Part shown: positions 9,122 to 16,617 of the stretch, in pieces
How positions within the stretch are numbered: position 1 is the stretch's first letter
Layout: each line of letters opens with the position of its first letter
Assembly (NCBI GenBank): GCA_029218445.1
Contig: JAQXRI010000085.1
Location: forward strand, 1 to 45,639
DNA from: Prevotellaceae bacterium
GTDB lineage: Bacteria > Bacteroidota > Bacteroidia > Bacteroidales > Bacteroidaceae
DNA length: 45,639 bases
Direction of reading: 5' to 3'
Program-made: the position numbers and the translations under genes
Notes under the pieces: generated by a model
The model's input: the letters and a program-made list of their open reading frames with translations, nothing else
What the model was told of the DNA's origin: nothing
Databases searched by the model: none

Positions 9122-9985
9122 ATGAAGAAAATAATCATAAGCATGATCTTTGCCCTGTTGGCGGTTTGCCCGTCGGCAATGGCACAAAGCACAAAAACAG
9201 ACACTGACATTGCCGCCACCGCAGCCGACTCTGCACAGCAGAAGCAGCCTGCCGCCACCGCAGCCGCCGCCGACACTGCCGCCGCCAAGGCCATGGCCAC
9301 CGACGAGGACTTCGGCGAAGACGCAATGATGGATGCGGAAGAGACCAACGGACTTCACAAGCAACTGAAGACAAAATTCATTGAAGGCAACGCCACCTTC
9401 ATGTCGATAGTGGCACTGGCCCTTGTGCTGGGCTTGGCCTTCTGCATAGAACGCATCATCTACCTCACGCTGTCGGAAATAAACGCCAAGAAATTCATGG
9501 CCGACATCGACGCCTACATACAGCGGGGCGACATTGAGGGCGCCAAGGAGCTGTGCCGCAACACACGCGGCCCTGTGGCCTCGATATGCTTCCAAGGCCT
9601 GCTTAGGATAAAGGAGTCGCTCGACGACATCGAACGCAGCATAATTTCCTACGGAGCAGTGCAGACGTCAAACCTCGAACGCGGATGCACCTGGATTACA
9701 CTGTTCATACAAATAGCGCCGTCGTTGGGTTTCCTCGGCACTGTGATAGGCATGGTAATGTCGTTCGACCAAATTCAGCAGGCAGGCGACATCAGCGCCA
9801 CCATAGTGGCATCGGGTATGAAGGTGGCCTTGATAACCACCATTTTCGGTATCATCGTGGCTGTTGTACTGCAACTGTTCTACAACTACATCCTGTCGAA
9901 AATAGAGCACATCACTTCACAGATGGAAGAATCGGCCATCACGCTGCTCGACGCAATAACGAAATACAAACAGGAAAGGAGCTAA
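9122..9985 (+). CDS. exbB: MotA/TolQ/ExbB-type proton channel protein
   Basis: This inner-membrane channel uses proton flow to energise TonB or a TonB-like partner. The 287-residue protein starts with a signal peptide-like segment (MKKIIISMIFALLAVCPSAMA). A periplasmic Ala-rich stretch follows to about residue 75, then a membrane segment near residues 92-115 (SIVALALVLGLAFCIERIIYL). The MotA_TolQ_ExbB domain near the C-terminus has two more membrane segments, including APSLGFLGTVIGMVMSFDQI. The N-terminal extension is common in Bacteroidetes ExbB proteins. It is the first gene of a four-gene operon with two exbD genes, and only 3 nt separate it from the next gene. A tonB gene sits nearby in a convergent operon. 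Confidence 0.92.
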   Translation: MKKIIISMIFALLAVCPSAMAQSTKTDTDIAATAADSAQQKQPAATAAAADTAAAKAMATDEDFGEDAMMDAEETNGLHKQLKTKFIEGNATFMSIVALALVLGLAFCIERIIYLTLSEINAKKFMADIDAYIQRGDIEGAKELCRNTRGPVASICFQGLLRIKESLDDIERSIISYGAVQTSNLERGCTWITLFIQIAPSLGFLGTVIGMVMSFDQIQQAGDISATIVASGMKVALITTIFGIIVAVVLQLFYNYILSKIEHITSQMEESAITLLDAITKYKQERS

Positions 9986-9988
9986 GAC

Positions 9989-10243
9989 ATGAACATAACA
10001 AAACAACCCGCACGCCTCTCGCGCATTGTGCTCGTGGCCTTGGTGTCGCTCACGATAATAGTGTTCGGCGCATTCTGGCTAATAGGTTTCGACATGCCAT
10101 TCTTCGACAATCCGCAGTTCAACGCTCCATTACTTACCGACCTTGTCATCGTCTTCATCTACATAATGCTTCTGCTGGCCATTGCCGCCGTTGCAGTAAG
10201 CATGTCGGGGTTGGCGCGCCGCAGCCGCAAGCAACAGAAGTAA
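9989..10243 (+). CDS. Small two-helix membrane protein of the exbB-exbD operon
   Basis: An 84-residue protein of unknown function. It has two hydrophobic segments, about residues 13-33 (IVLVALVSLTIIVFGAFWLI) and 48-70 (DLVIVFIYIMLLLAIAAVAV), and a basic C-terminus (ARRSRKQQK). It starts 3 nt after exbB and ends 17 nt before exbD, so cotranscription and a structural or regulatory part in the ExbB-ExbD complex are likely (inference). No named family is recognised. Confidence 0.85.
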   Translation: MNITKQPARLSRIVLVALVSLTIIVFGAFWLIGFDMPFFDNPQFNAPLLTDLVIVFIYIMLLLAIAAVAVSMSGLARRSRKQQK

Positions 10244-10260
10244 CAATTTAAACTGAAGCC

Positions 10261-10827
10261 ATGAGGGAAATACATTTCAGGACACGACGCAAGCGTATGC
10301 CGGCTCTCAACACGACGTCAACGGCCGACATCTCGTTTATTCTGCTCATCTTCTTCCTCGTCACCACCTCGCTCGACACCGACCTTGGCCTCGTGCGCCA
10401 GTTGCCGCCAATGCCCAAGGAGGAGAATCAGGACGTGATGAACGTGGAACGCGACAAGGTGATGCAGATAGACATTGCCGCCGACGACGCCACAAGCCTC
10501 GACGGCAAACCCGCCTCACTGGCCGACATTGGCAAAGACATGAAGGCATTCATCGAGATGCGACCCACCGAACACATCATATCAATACATGCCGACCGAC
10601 AAAGCAGCTACGACCGATATTTCCAGATACAAAACCTCATAGTAGATACCTACAGGTCGCTGCGCGACACATATTGCCGCAAGCGTTTCGGCAGGCCATT
10701 CGCGCAATGTACGCCTGAAAATCAGGCCATGGCCGTAAAAGCCTTTCCACAACGAATATCAGAACAGGTTGACACCGAAGAAAGCACTGTTTCGGCCACC
10801 AACGAAGCGAAAGGAGGCGGAAAATGA
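10261..10827 (+). CDS. exbD: ExbD/TolR family biopolymer transport protein (first copy)
   Basis: This protein anchors the proton channel complex to the periplasm and carries the proton-binding aspartate. The 188-residue protein has a basic cytoplasmic N-terminus (MREIHFRTRRKRMPALNTTSTADISF), one membrane helix at about residues 24-40 (FILLIFFLVTTSL) and a periplasmic domain. The conserved Asp in TSTADISFILLIFFLV is present. After about residue 130 comes a longer, less conserved tail ending in a Gly/Lys stretch. The stop codon overlaps the start of the second exbD by 4 nt (ATGA), which indicates translational coupling. Confidence 0.92.
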   Translation: MREIHFRTRRKRMPALNTTSTADISFILLIFFLVTTSLDTDLGLVRQLPPMPKEENQDVMNVERDKVMQIDIAADDATSLDGKPASLADIGKDMKAFIEMRPTEHIISIHADRQSSYDRYFQIQNLIVDTYRSLRDTYCRKRFGRPFAQCTPENQAMAVKAFPQRISEQVDTEESTVSATNEAKGGGK

Positions 10828-11291
10828 GCATGTTCAGACGCAAGGGCAAGAGAATGCCTGAACTAAATACGGCCTCGCTGCCCGACCTGATTTTTACAAT
10901 ACTCTTCTTTTTTCTTATCGTGACCCACATGCGCCACGACGAGATAAAGGTAAAATACGAAACGCCCAAGGGCAAGAAACTGGAAAAACTTGCACGCCAA
11001 TCGTCAACCTCATACATTTACATCGGCCGCCCCACCGACAACTTGGGCAATGTGAAGAGCGAAGAAATGGTTATTCAACTGAACGACAAGCTGGTCACTT
11101 TGAACGACATTTCACACTTCATTGCCAACGAACGCCGCACGGCGTCGGACGAAGACCTCAACCGCATGGTGGTTGACATCAAGGCCGACAAGAATGTAAA
11201 GATGGGGCTGATAACCGATATTAAGCAATTGCTGCGCAAGCAGAACGCCCTGAAGATAAGGTATTCGGCACAGGAGTCTAACGAAGACTGA
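10824..11291 (+). CDS. exbD: ExbD/TolR family biopolymer transport protein (second copy)
   Basis: The second ExbD-like subunit has 155 residues. It has the basic start (FRRKGKRMPELNTASLPDLIF), the key aspartate in ASLPDLIFTILFFFLIV and a periplasmic domain of about 115 residues. Bacteroidetes ExbB operons often have two divergent ExbD proteins that may form hetero-oligomers. Its last 14 nt overlap the 3' end of tatD on the opposite strand, so the two operons run into each other tail to tail. Confidence 0.92.
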   Translation: MSMFRRKGKRMPELNTASLPDLIFTILFFFLIVTHMRHDEIKVKYETPKGKKLEKLARQSSTSYIYIGRPTDNLGNVKSEEMVIQLNDKLVTLNDISHFIANERRTASDEDLNRMVVDIKADKNVKMGLITDIKQLLRKQNALKIRYSAQESNED

Positions 11292-12048
11292 ACACCCTTT
11301 CGGCCGTAGCCGTGGTGATGCGCTCTATGTCTTCGGCAGCCACTCCGTACGCCTCGGCCATTTTTGCCACTACATGCACGAGATAGCCGCTCTCGTTGCG
11401 TTTGCCCCGCATGGGCACCGGAGCCATATAGGGAGCGTCGGTTTCGAGCACTATACGGTCAATAGGCACAGAGGTGGCCAACACCGTGGGAAGATTAGAC
11501 TTCTTGAAAGTCAGCACTCCACCTATGCCAAGCACGAAATTAGGAAAGTCGAGCAGTTGTTCGGCTTCTTTCTCGTTGCCCGTAAAGCAGTGGAACACGC
11601 CTCCCGGCAGCTCCGCCTTATATTTTTTCATTATGCCCACCATTTCGTTTTGTGCCTTGCGGCAGTGTATCATCAGCGGCAGTCGCGTCTCGACCGACCA
11701 TTTCACCTGTTCCTCAAAGGCTTCCAACTGTTGGCTTTCAAACTCACGGCTCCAATAGAAGTCAAGCCCAACTTCTCCTATTGCCACGAATGGCTTGCCC
11801 ACTTTAGGGCGCAGCCTCGCCAGCACCTCGCGCCAGTCGGCCTTCACCTCTTCGGGATGCAGGCCAATCATGGGCAGCGCATATCCGTCGAAGCGTTGCG
11901 CAACGGCGGCCACGGCCTCGGTGGTGTTGTAGTCGATGGCGGGCAGCAGCATGCGCGACACTCCTGCCTGTTTGGCTCTCGCCACAACGTCGTCGATGTC
12001 GTCGGCAAATTCCTCGCCGTCGAGATGTATGTGTGTATCAATTATCAT
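11278..12048 (-). CDS. tatD: TatD family metal-dependent deoxyribonuclease/hydrolase
   Basis: This 256-residue TIM-barrel metallohydrolase belongs to the TatD DNase family, which is linked to DNA fragment degradation and repair. The expected metal ligands are visible: the N-terminal DTHIHLD (HxH), GEVGLDFYW (Glu), the MIHCRKA and GGVFHCFTG histidines, and LETDAPYM (Asp). It is the last gene of the minus-strand operon tonB, polyprenyl synthase, unknown gene, tatD, with a 5-nt gap to the unknown gene. Its stop codon (TAG) lies inside the opposing exbD gene. Confidence 0.94.
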   Translation of the reverse strand: MIIDTHIHLDGEEFADDIDDVVARAKQAGVSRMLLPAIDYNTTEAVAAVAQRFDGYALPMIGLHPEEVKADWREVLARLRPKVGKPFVAIGEVGLDFYWSREFESQQLEAFEEQVKWSVETRLPLMIHCRKAQNEMVGIMKKYKAELPGGVFHCFTGNEKEAEQLLDFPNFVLGIGGVLTFKKSNLPTVLATSVPIDRIVLETDAPYMAPVPMRGKRNESGYLVHVVAKMAEAYGVAAEDIERITTATAERVFSLR

Positions 12049-12053
12049 ATAAG

Positions 12054-12752
12054 TCAGTAAATATGTGGTTCATGCCTGCGGTAATAATATACTACGCCCA
12101 ACTTTCGGCAGGCGTCAAACCGCTCTTCGGGCGGCAGCTGGGCATAGTGGGCCTCTATCTGATTCCACAAGTCGAGCAGCACCTCGTCTATTGACGGCCT
12201 CAGAGCCTGCACGTCGGCAAGCGACTTTTCAGAGAGTTCCTTTTTCCTGCAATAGTCGTCATGGGCCTCACGGAAAATGTCCAGATGCGTGGCCACCTTT
12301 CCTATCGTGGGATTGTAGATGGGCAGTCCGCCCTTCTTCAGCCTTTTCTTCTCGCCCTCAACCACTTTCGCTCCCACGTCCAATATCTGTTCGGCGTTTT
12401 TCAGTTGCGGCAGGTTGTTGTCGTCGGCCGTCAGTGCATAGTACTGTTTGTATTCCTTTTTTATATCTCCCCGCTCCATTGCCATGAGAAGTACCTGCAG
12501 AAAGTGGCTAACGTAAATGGCGGCATTGCGCTGAAGAACGTCCAGTTTGGCGGCAACGCGTTTTTGTGCCGCCAACCTCAACTTGTGTTGTTCGATGGCA
12601 GTGTAAAGTCTGTCGTAGGCTGGACGGCACCTGTTAAGCACCGCCCAATCTACGACCCTGTTGCGCACCGTATAGATGTCGTTGTTTTCAAACACTGTCT
12701 TCAGGGCCTTGAGCCTTGCAGCGTCGGTTTTCGGCAGTCTTCTGTAGGGCAT
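12054..12752 (-). CDS. Conserved hypothetical helical protein
   Basis: A 232-residue soluble protein of unknown function. Secondary structure looks all-helical. It starts MPYRRLPKTDAARLKALKTVFE and contains KRVAAKLDVLQRNAAIYVSH, LQVLLMAMERGDIKKEYKQYY and a C-terminal LPPEERFDACRKLGVVYYYRR. There is no signal peptide, membrane segment or cysteine cluster. I believe proteins with this N-terminal MPYRRLP motif are common in Bacteroidales, but no function is known to me. It lies between the polyprenyl synthase gene (14-nt gap) and tatD (5-nt gap) in one operon. Confidence 0.8.
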   Translation of the reverse strand: MPYRRLPKTDAARLKALKTVFENNDIYTVRNRVVDWAVLNRCRPAYDRLYTAIEQHKLRLAAQKRVAAKLDVLQRNAAIYVSHFLQVLLMAMERGDIKKEYKQYYALTADDNNLPQLKNAEQILDVGAKVVEGEKKRLKKGGLPIYNPTIGKVATHLDIFREAHDDYCRKKELSEKSLADVQALRPSIDEVLLDLWNQIEAHYAQLPPEERFDACRKLGVVYYYRRHEPHIY

Positions 12753-12766
12753 GATTAATTATGTTG

Positions 12767-13741
12767 TCAGTTTTCCCTGTGCAGCATGCTGTCGGTAAAC
12801 GAGCGCATCTCGGCCTTTTTCTCCTCAGGCAGGCTTATCCTGTCGAGCCAAGCCCGTGCTTCGTCGAAATACGCATTAATCTTCTGTTCGCACAGTTGCC
12901 TTATGCCGAGCTTGTTGTATATTTCGGTCACGGCGGCAATCTTTTCGGCCTTGTCGAAGGTTTCGGCCGTAGTCCATCGTGTCAACTCGCTGCGCTGCGC
13001 GTCGTCGGCTTTCAGGAATGCGTTGATGAGCATGTAGGTCTTTTTGTTGGAAGTGATGTCGCCTCCGATGGCCTTTCCAAACACTTTCGGGTCGCCATAC
13101 ACGTCGAGCAGGTCGTCCTGGAGCTGGAAAGCCAATCCGAGCTTTTCGCCAAAGGCATACAGCTTGTCGGCGTCGTCGTCGGAAGCGCCGGCCAGTATGG
13201 CGCCTATCTTCACGGCGCAGGCGAGCAACACGCTTGTCTTCAGGCGTATCATCTCTATATACTCTTCCTCACGCACGTCGTTGCGTGTTTCAAAATCCAT
13301 GTCATACTGCTGTCCCTCGCCTATTTCCAATGCCGTCACGGTAAAGAGGTCGAGCACAGCCTTTAGCTTGTCGGCAGGTGCCTTTGCCATTCGCTGGAAA
13401 GCCACGACAAGCATCGAGTCGCCTGAGAGGATGGCCGTATTGGCATTCCACTTGCGGTGAACGGTAGGCACTCCACGCCTCACGTCGGCATTGTCCATGA
13501 GGTCGTCGTGCAGCAGTGTATAGTTGTGATAGGTTTCAAGTCCCAATGCCGACTCCAATATGCTATCGACATCGTCCTTAAACATATTGTATGCCAATAG
13601 CATCAGCACAGGCCTTATGCGTTTTCCTCCTATTGACAACACGTATTTTATGGGTTCATACAACGACGTTGGCTGTCGCTGAATGTTTGACGACTCTATA
13701 TAGTCGTTCACTTTCTTGAGCAATTCGTCTGCTGTGTACAT
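12767..13741 (-). CDS. Polyprenyl (geranylgeranyl/farnesyl-type) diphosphate synthase
   Basis: This trans-isoprenyl diphosphate synthase condenses isopentenyl diphosphate units onto an allylic primer. The 324-residue protein has both aspartate-rich motifs: FARM in LLHDDLMDNADVRRG and SARM in FQLQDDLLDVYGD. GGKRIRPVL, the substrate-binding basic block, is near residue 35. The residue before FARM is part of HNYTLLHDD, which fits a short or medium chain product, but chain length cannot be read safely. It is the second gene of the minus-strand operon, 14 nt downstream of tonB. The window also holds ispH, which makes its precursors. Confidence 0.92.
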   Translation of the reverse strand: MYTADELLKKVNDYIESSNIQRQPTSLYEPIKYVLSIGGKRIRPVLMLLAYNMFKDDVDSILESALGLETYHNYTLLHDDLMDNADVRRGVPTVHRKWNANTAILSGDSMLVVAFQRMAKAPADKLKAVLDLFTVTALEIGEGQQYDMDFETRNDVREEEYIEMIRLKTSVLLACAVKIGAILAGASDDDADKLYAFGEKLGLAFQLQDDLLDVYGDPKVFGKAIGGDITSNKKTYMLINAFLKADDAQRSELTRWTTAETFDKAEKIAAVTEIYNKLGIRQLCEQKINAYFDEARAWLDRISLPEEKKAEMRSFTDSMLHREN

Positions 13742-13755
13742 ATTATGATAATTAT

Positions 13756-14463
13756 TTACAGTTTAAACACTATTGGTATGCAAACCATTGTCCTGCATGG
13801 CTTTCCGTCCTGCATTCCGGGCTTCCACTTTGGCATCATCTTCATTACTCTCAGTGCCTCGTTGTCGCAAGCGGGGTCGAGTGCCTTCACCACTTTCAGG
13901 TTGGTCATGGTTCCGTCGGCGGCCACAATAAATTGCACTATCACCTTGCCCTCGACCTTTCTCTTCTGTGCCTTATGCGGATATTTTAGGTTTGCCGTAA
14001 GCCATTTCATCAACTCCATGGCACCTCCTGGAAACTGCGGCAGGTCTTCCACCACCCTGAAGTTTAGGGGGTTGTTGTCGAGGGCGTTTTCGGCTGGAGC
14101 CACCATCGGGTCTTTTTCCTTTTTCTTTTCCTCCTGTTCCGTCTTCCCTTCCTGCTCGTCTTTCCTGTCCTCAGGCATGTCCATTCGGTTGAGTTCTTCG
14201 GTTTTCTCCACCACTTCTATTTTCTCGGGCGCGGGTTTTGGTTCTTGCTTTAGTGCGAGCGCTATTCGTTCCTCCTCCCTTTTCAGTGGTGCCAGTTCAA
14301 ATTCGTCGCTGTCAATGTCGAAGTCGTCGTTGTCGGAGCCGCTTGCCCCCGACTCGTATTCAAGCGCAACGAACAATGCGGCCAGAACCACGATGAGCGA
14401 CATCATGTAGATTCTGAGCCTTCCATGTTCCAAATCCGCGTGTTTGTTCTTCTTCGTTTCCAT
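13756..14463 (-). CDS. tonB: TonB family protein (energy transducer)
   Basis: This 235-residue protein spans from the inner membrane to the outer membrane and passes energy to SusC-type receptors. It has a short cytoplasmic N-terminus, one membrane helix at about residues 18-38 (IYMMSLIVVLAALFVAL), then a charged Glu/Lys/Pro-rich spacer (about 45-130). The TonB C-terminal domain spans about residues 145-235, with EDLPQFPGGAMELMKWLTAN and KYPHKAQKRKVEGKVIVQF, ending in PIVFKL. The spacer has few Pro-Lys repeats. It leads the minus-strand operon that converges on the exbB-exbD operon. The porQ gene diverges from it 158 bp away. Confidence 0.9.
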   Translation of the reverse strand: METKKNKHADLEHGRLRIYMMSLIVVLAALFVALEYESGASGSDNDDFDIDSDEFELAPLKREEERIALALKQEPKPAPEKIEVVEKTEELNRMDMPEDRKDEQEGKTEQEEKKKEKDPMVAPAENALDNNPLNFRVVEDLPQFPGGAMELMKWLTANLKYPHKAQKRKVEGKVIVQFIVAADGTMTNLKVVKALDPACDNEALRVMKMMPKWKPGMQDGKPCRTMVCIPIVFKL

Positions 14464-14592
14464 GTGCCAATGATGTTTATCAATGCCTTATTTAATCGGC
14501 AAATACATGCGATTAACTCCTTTTAACGTCATCAAATCACCTTTATTAAAAAATGATGGTACAAAAATACCCTTTATATTTGAAAAAAGCAG

Positions 14593-14600
14593 TAACTTTG
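14593..14600 (+). promoter_or_regulatory. -7 promoter element of porQ
   Basis: TAACTTTG followed by C fits TAnnTTTGC and lies 21 nt before the preferred porQ start. No -33 box at proper spacing is obvious. The longer in-frame start at 14553 is upstream of it and is therefore unlikely. Confidence 0.5.
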
Positions 14601-14621
14601 CAGGCAAATTGTATAAAAAAG

Positions 14622-15566
14622 ATGAAAAAAGCTGTTTTAGCCACCATTTTTTGCCTTTCTTCACCCTTTTTGTGGGCGCAAGAGAGCCAAACGGCCTACA
14701 ATTTCCTGCGCCTTCCAGTCAGTGCGCACGCTGCTGCATTGGGTGGCGACAACATTTCAATAACCGACAACGACGCGTCGATGGCTTTCCACAACCCGGC
14801 ACTGTTGTCGGGAGTGACCGACAAGACCATCAACCTCAACTTCATGTCGTATATGGAGGGAGCCAAGACGGCGAGCGCATCGTTCACCAAAGCCCTTCGC
14901 GAGCGCGCCACATGGTTTGCCGGCGCACAGTTCATCGACTACGGCAGCATGAAGCAGACAACGGCCGACGGCGAAATATTGGGCGACGTGAGGGCAAAGG
15001 ACATAATGCTGTGCGGCGCATTTGAATACAATCTCACCAACAGCATCTCGGGTGGCATTACGGCAAAGTTCATCACGTCGGACTTGGCCGGCTACAACTC
15101 AATGGCCATAGGCGTTGACTTGGGCCTCAACTACGTCAACGACGAGTCGGGACTTTCGGTGTCGGCAGTGGCACGCAACCTCGGCGGACAGATAAAAGCC
15201 TACGACGAAGACTTTGAGAGCATGCCCATCGACCTGCAGTTGGGCGTGACGAAACGGCTGATGCAGTCGCCGTTCCGCTTCTCGCTTACCCTCACCAGGC
15301 TCAACGACTGGCATGGCAGATTTGCCAACCACATAGTCGTGGGTGCCGACATATTGCTGTCAGACAACATCTACTTGGCTGGCGGCTACAATTTCCGCAG
15401 AGCCGACGAAATGAAAATAGACGACAGCGAAGGCAGCAGCAGCCATGGTGCAGGCCTGTCGTTCGGCGGCGGCATACAGCTAAACAGGCTAAAGCTGCAG
15501 CTCGCCTACGGAAAGTATCACGTGTCAACATCATCAATCAACATAAATCTTAGTTTAAACTTATAG
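14622..15566 (+). CDS. porQ: Type IX secretion system protein PorQ
   Basis: This outer-membrane component of the Bacteroidetes type IX secretion system is thought to take part in handling or attachment of secreted cargo at the cell surface. The 314-residue protein has a signal peptide (MKKAVLATIFCLSSPFLWAQ) and then the PorQ/PorV-like FadL-type barrel start TAYNFLRLPVSAHAAALGGD and ASMAFHNPALLSG. It ends in a short amphipathic strand (ININLSLNL). It is followed 19 bp later by cmk, an order I recall from Porphyromonas gingivalis (porQ, cmk, ispH). The start at 14622 is chosen from the signal peptide and the promoter. Its stop codon is TAG. Confidence 0.88.
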   Translation: MKKAVLATIFCLSSPFLWAQESQTAYNFLRLPVSAHAAALGGDNISITDNDASMAFHNPALLSGVTDKTINLNFMSYMEGAKTASASFTKALRERATWFAGAQFIDYGSMKQTTADGEILGDVRAKDIMLCGAFEYNLTNSISGGITAKFITSDLAGYNSMAIGVDLGLNYVNDESGLSVSAVARNLGGQIKAYDEDFESMPIDLQLGVTKRLMQSPFRFSLTLTRLNDWHGRFANHIVVGADILLSDNIYLAGGYNFRRADEMKIDDSEGSSSHGAGLSFGGGIQLNRLKLQLAYGKYHVSTSSININLSLNL

Positions 15567-15585
15567 AATATAACACAGTTACGAA

Positions 15586-16272
15586 ATGGACAAAATAATT
15601 ATTGCAATTGACGGCTACTCGTCGTGTGGGAAAAGTACAATGGCCAAGCAACTGGCAAACGAATTGGGATATATATACGTCGATACAGGAGCCATGTATC
15701 GTTGCGTAACACTTTACGCCATAGAGAACGGCCTGTTTTCAGGCAAGTCGCTCGACTCTGATGCACTTGAACAGCGCATCGACGAAATAGCCGTGTCGTT
15801 CAGCCTCGACGAGAACGGCAAGGCCAACGCCATGCTCAACGGCCGAAACGTGGAAAACGACATACGTTCGATGGCCGTTTCAGAGCGGGTGAGCATGGTG
15901 GCCAAGCAGCCTTACGTAAGAAAGAAGCTGGTGGAGCAGCAGCAGGCCATGGGCAAGGACAAGGGCATCGTGATGGACGGACGCGACATTGGAACCACGG
16001 TGTTTCCCAATGCCGAACTGAAAATATTTGTCACCGCCTCGGCCGAAGTAAGAGCCGAACGACGCTACAACGAACTCTTGGAAAAAGGAGAAGAGGCCAA
16101 CTACACCGAGATACTCCAAAACGTTAAGGAGCGCGACTACATCGACTCTCACCGCGACGTGTCGCCACTGCGCATGGCCAACGACGCCCTTCTGCTCGAC
16201 AACAGTTTTATGACACGCGAGGAACAGAAGGAATGGCTGCTCGAAAAGGTGGCACAACTGGCAAGCAAATAA
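15586..16272 (+). CDS. cmk: (d)CMP kinase
   Basis: Cytidylate kinase transfers phosphate from ATP to CMP or dCMP. The 228-residue protein has a P-loop at residues 7-16 ([10 protein letters not shown]), the CMP-binding segment [14 protein letters not shown], and [21 protein letters not shown] with the conserved Arg/Asp pair. The lid region is [21 protein letters not shown]. It lies 19 bp downstream of porQ and is probably cotranscribed with it. A 21-bp tandem array follows directly after its stop. Confidence 0.95.
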   Translation: MDKIIIAIDGYSSCGKSTMAKQLANELGYIYVDTGAMYRCVTLYAIENGLFSGKSLDSDALEQRIDEIAVSFSLDENGKANAMLNGRNVENDIRSMAVSERVSMVAKQPYVRKKLVEQQQAMGKDKGIVMDGRDIGTTVFPNAELKIFVTASAEVRAERRYNELLEKGEEANYTEILQNVKERDYIDSHRDVSPLRMANDALLLDNSFMTREEQKEWLLEKVAQLASK

Positions 16273-16296
16273 AGCACTTCACGCTTACACTTTATT

Positions 16297-16378
16297 CGTC
16301 AGAAGGCTTCTGATGTACGTCAGAAGCTTTCTGATGTACGTCCGAAGCTTTCTGATGTACGTCAGAAGCCTTCTGACG
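16297..16378. repeat. 21-bp tandem array (4 units) after cmk
   Basis: Four units of consensus CGTCAGAAGCTTTCTGATGTA start at 16297, 16318, 16339 and 16360 (the last ends in GACG). Each unit has the palindromic core TCAGAAGCTTTCTGA or a close variant, so the array can fold into several alternative hairpins. It begins 24 nt after the cmk stop. The rest of the 345-bp gap (16379-16617) holds only the promoter of the next gene. Confidence 0.85.
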
Positions 16379-16519
16379 GAAAAACGCAACCGTAGGGAAA
16401 CAACAACACTACAGTAGCGACGTTTTACACACAAGGAAAAGGCCAACAACCATTCATTACCCTTCATAAGTGTTTTTGAGTTAATAAAACACAAAATAAT
16501 TAATGAATAGGCCAATCAT

Positions 16520-16550
16520 TTTGAAATCTCATTAATAATGCGTATCTTTG
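16520..16550 (+). promoter_or_regulatory. Promoter of the alpha-2-macroglobulin-like gene
   Basis: TTTG (16520-16523), a 19-nt spacer and TATCTTTG (16543-16550) form a textbook Bacteroidetes housekeeping promoter. Transcription would start near 16557 and give a leader of about 60 nt. Confidence 0.8.
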
Positions 16551-16617
16551 TAGGGTTATTCGTGCAAGGATGCAGTAACGACGTTGTTTATTCCTGCACA
16601 AGAAACGATTAAAACAA

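Noticed and set aside
16285..16515. 76-codon minus-strand frame with LLTYIRK repeats
   Set aside because: The repeats simply translate the 21-bp palindromic array; period 21 keeps any frame open.
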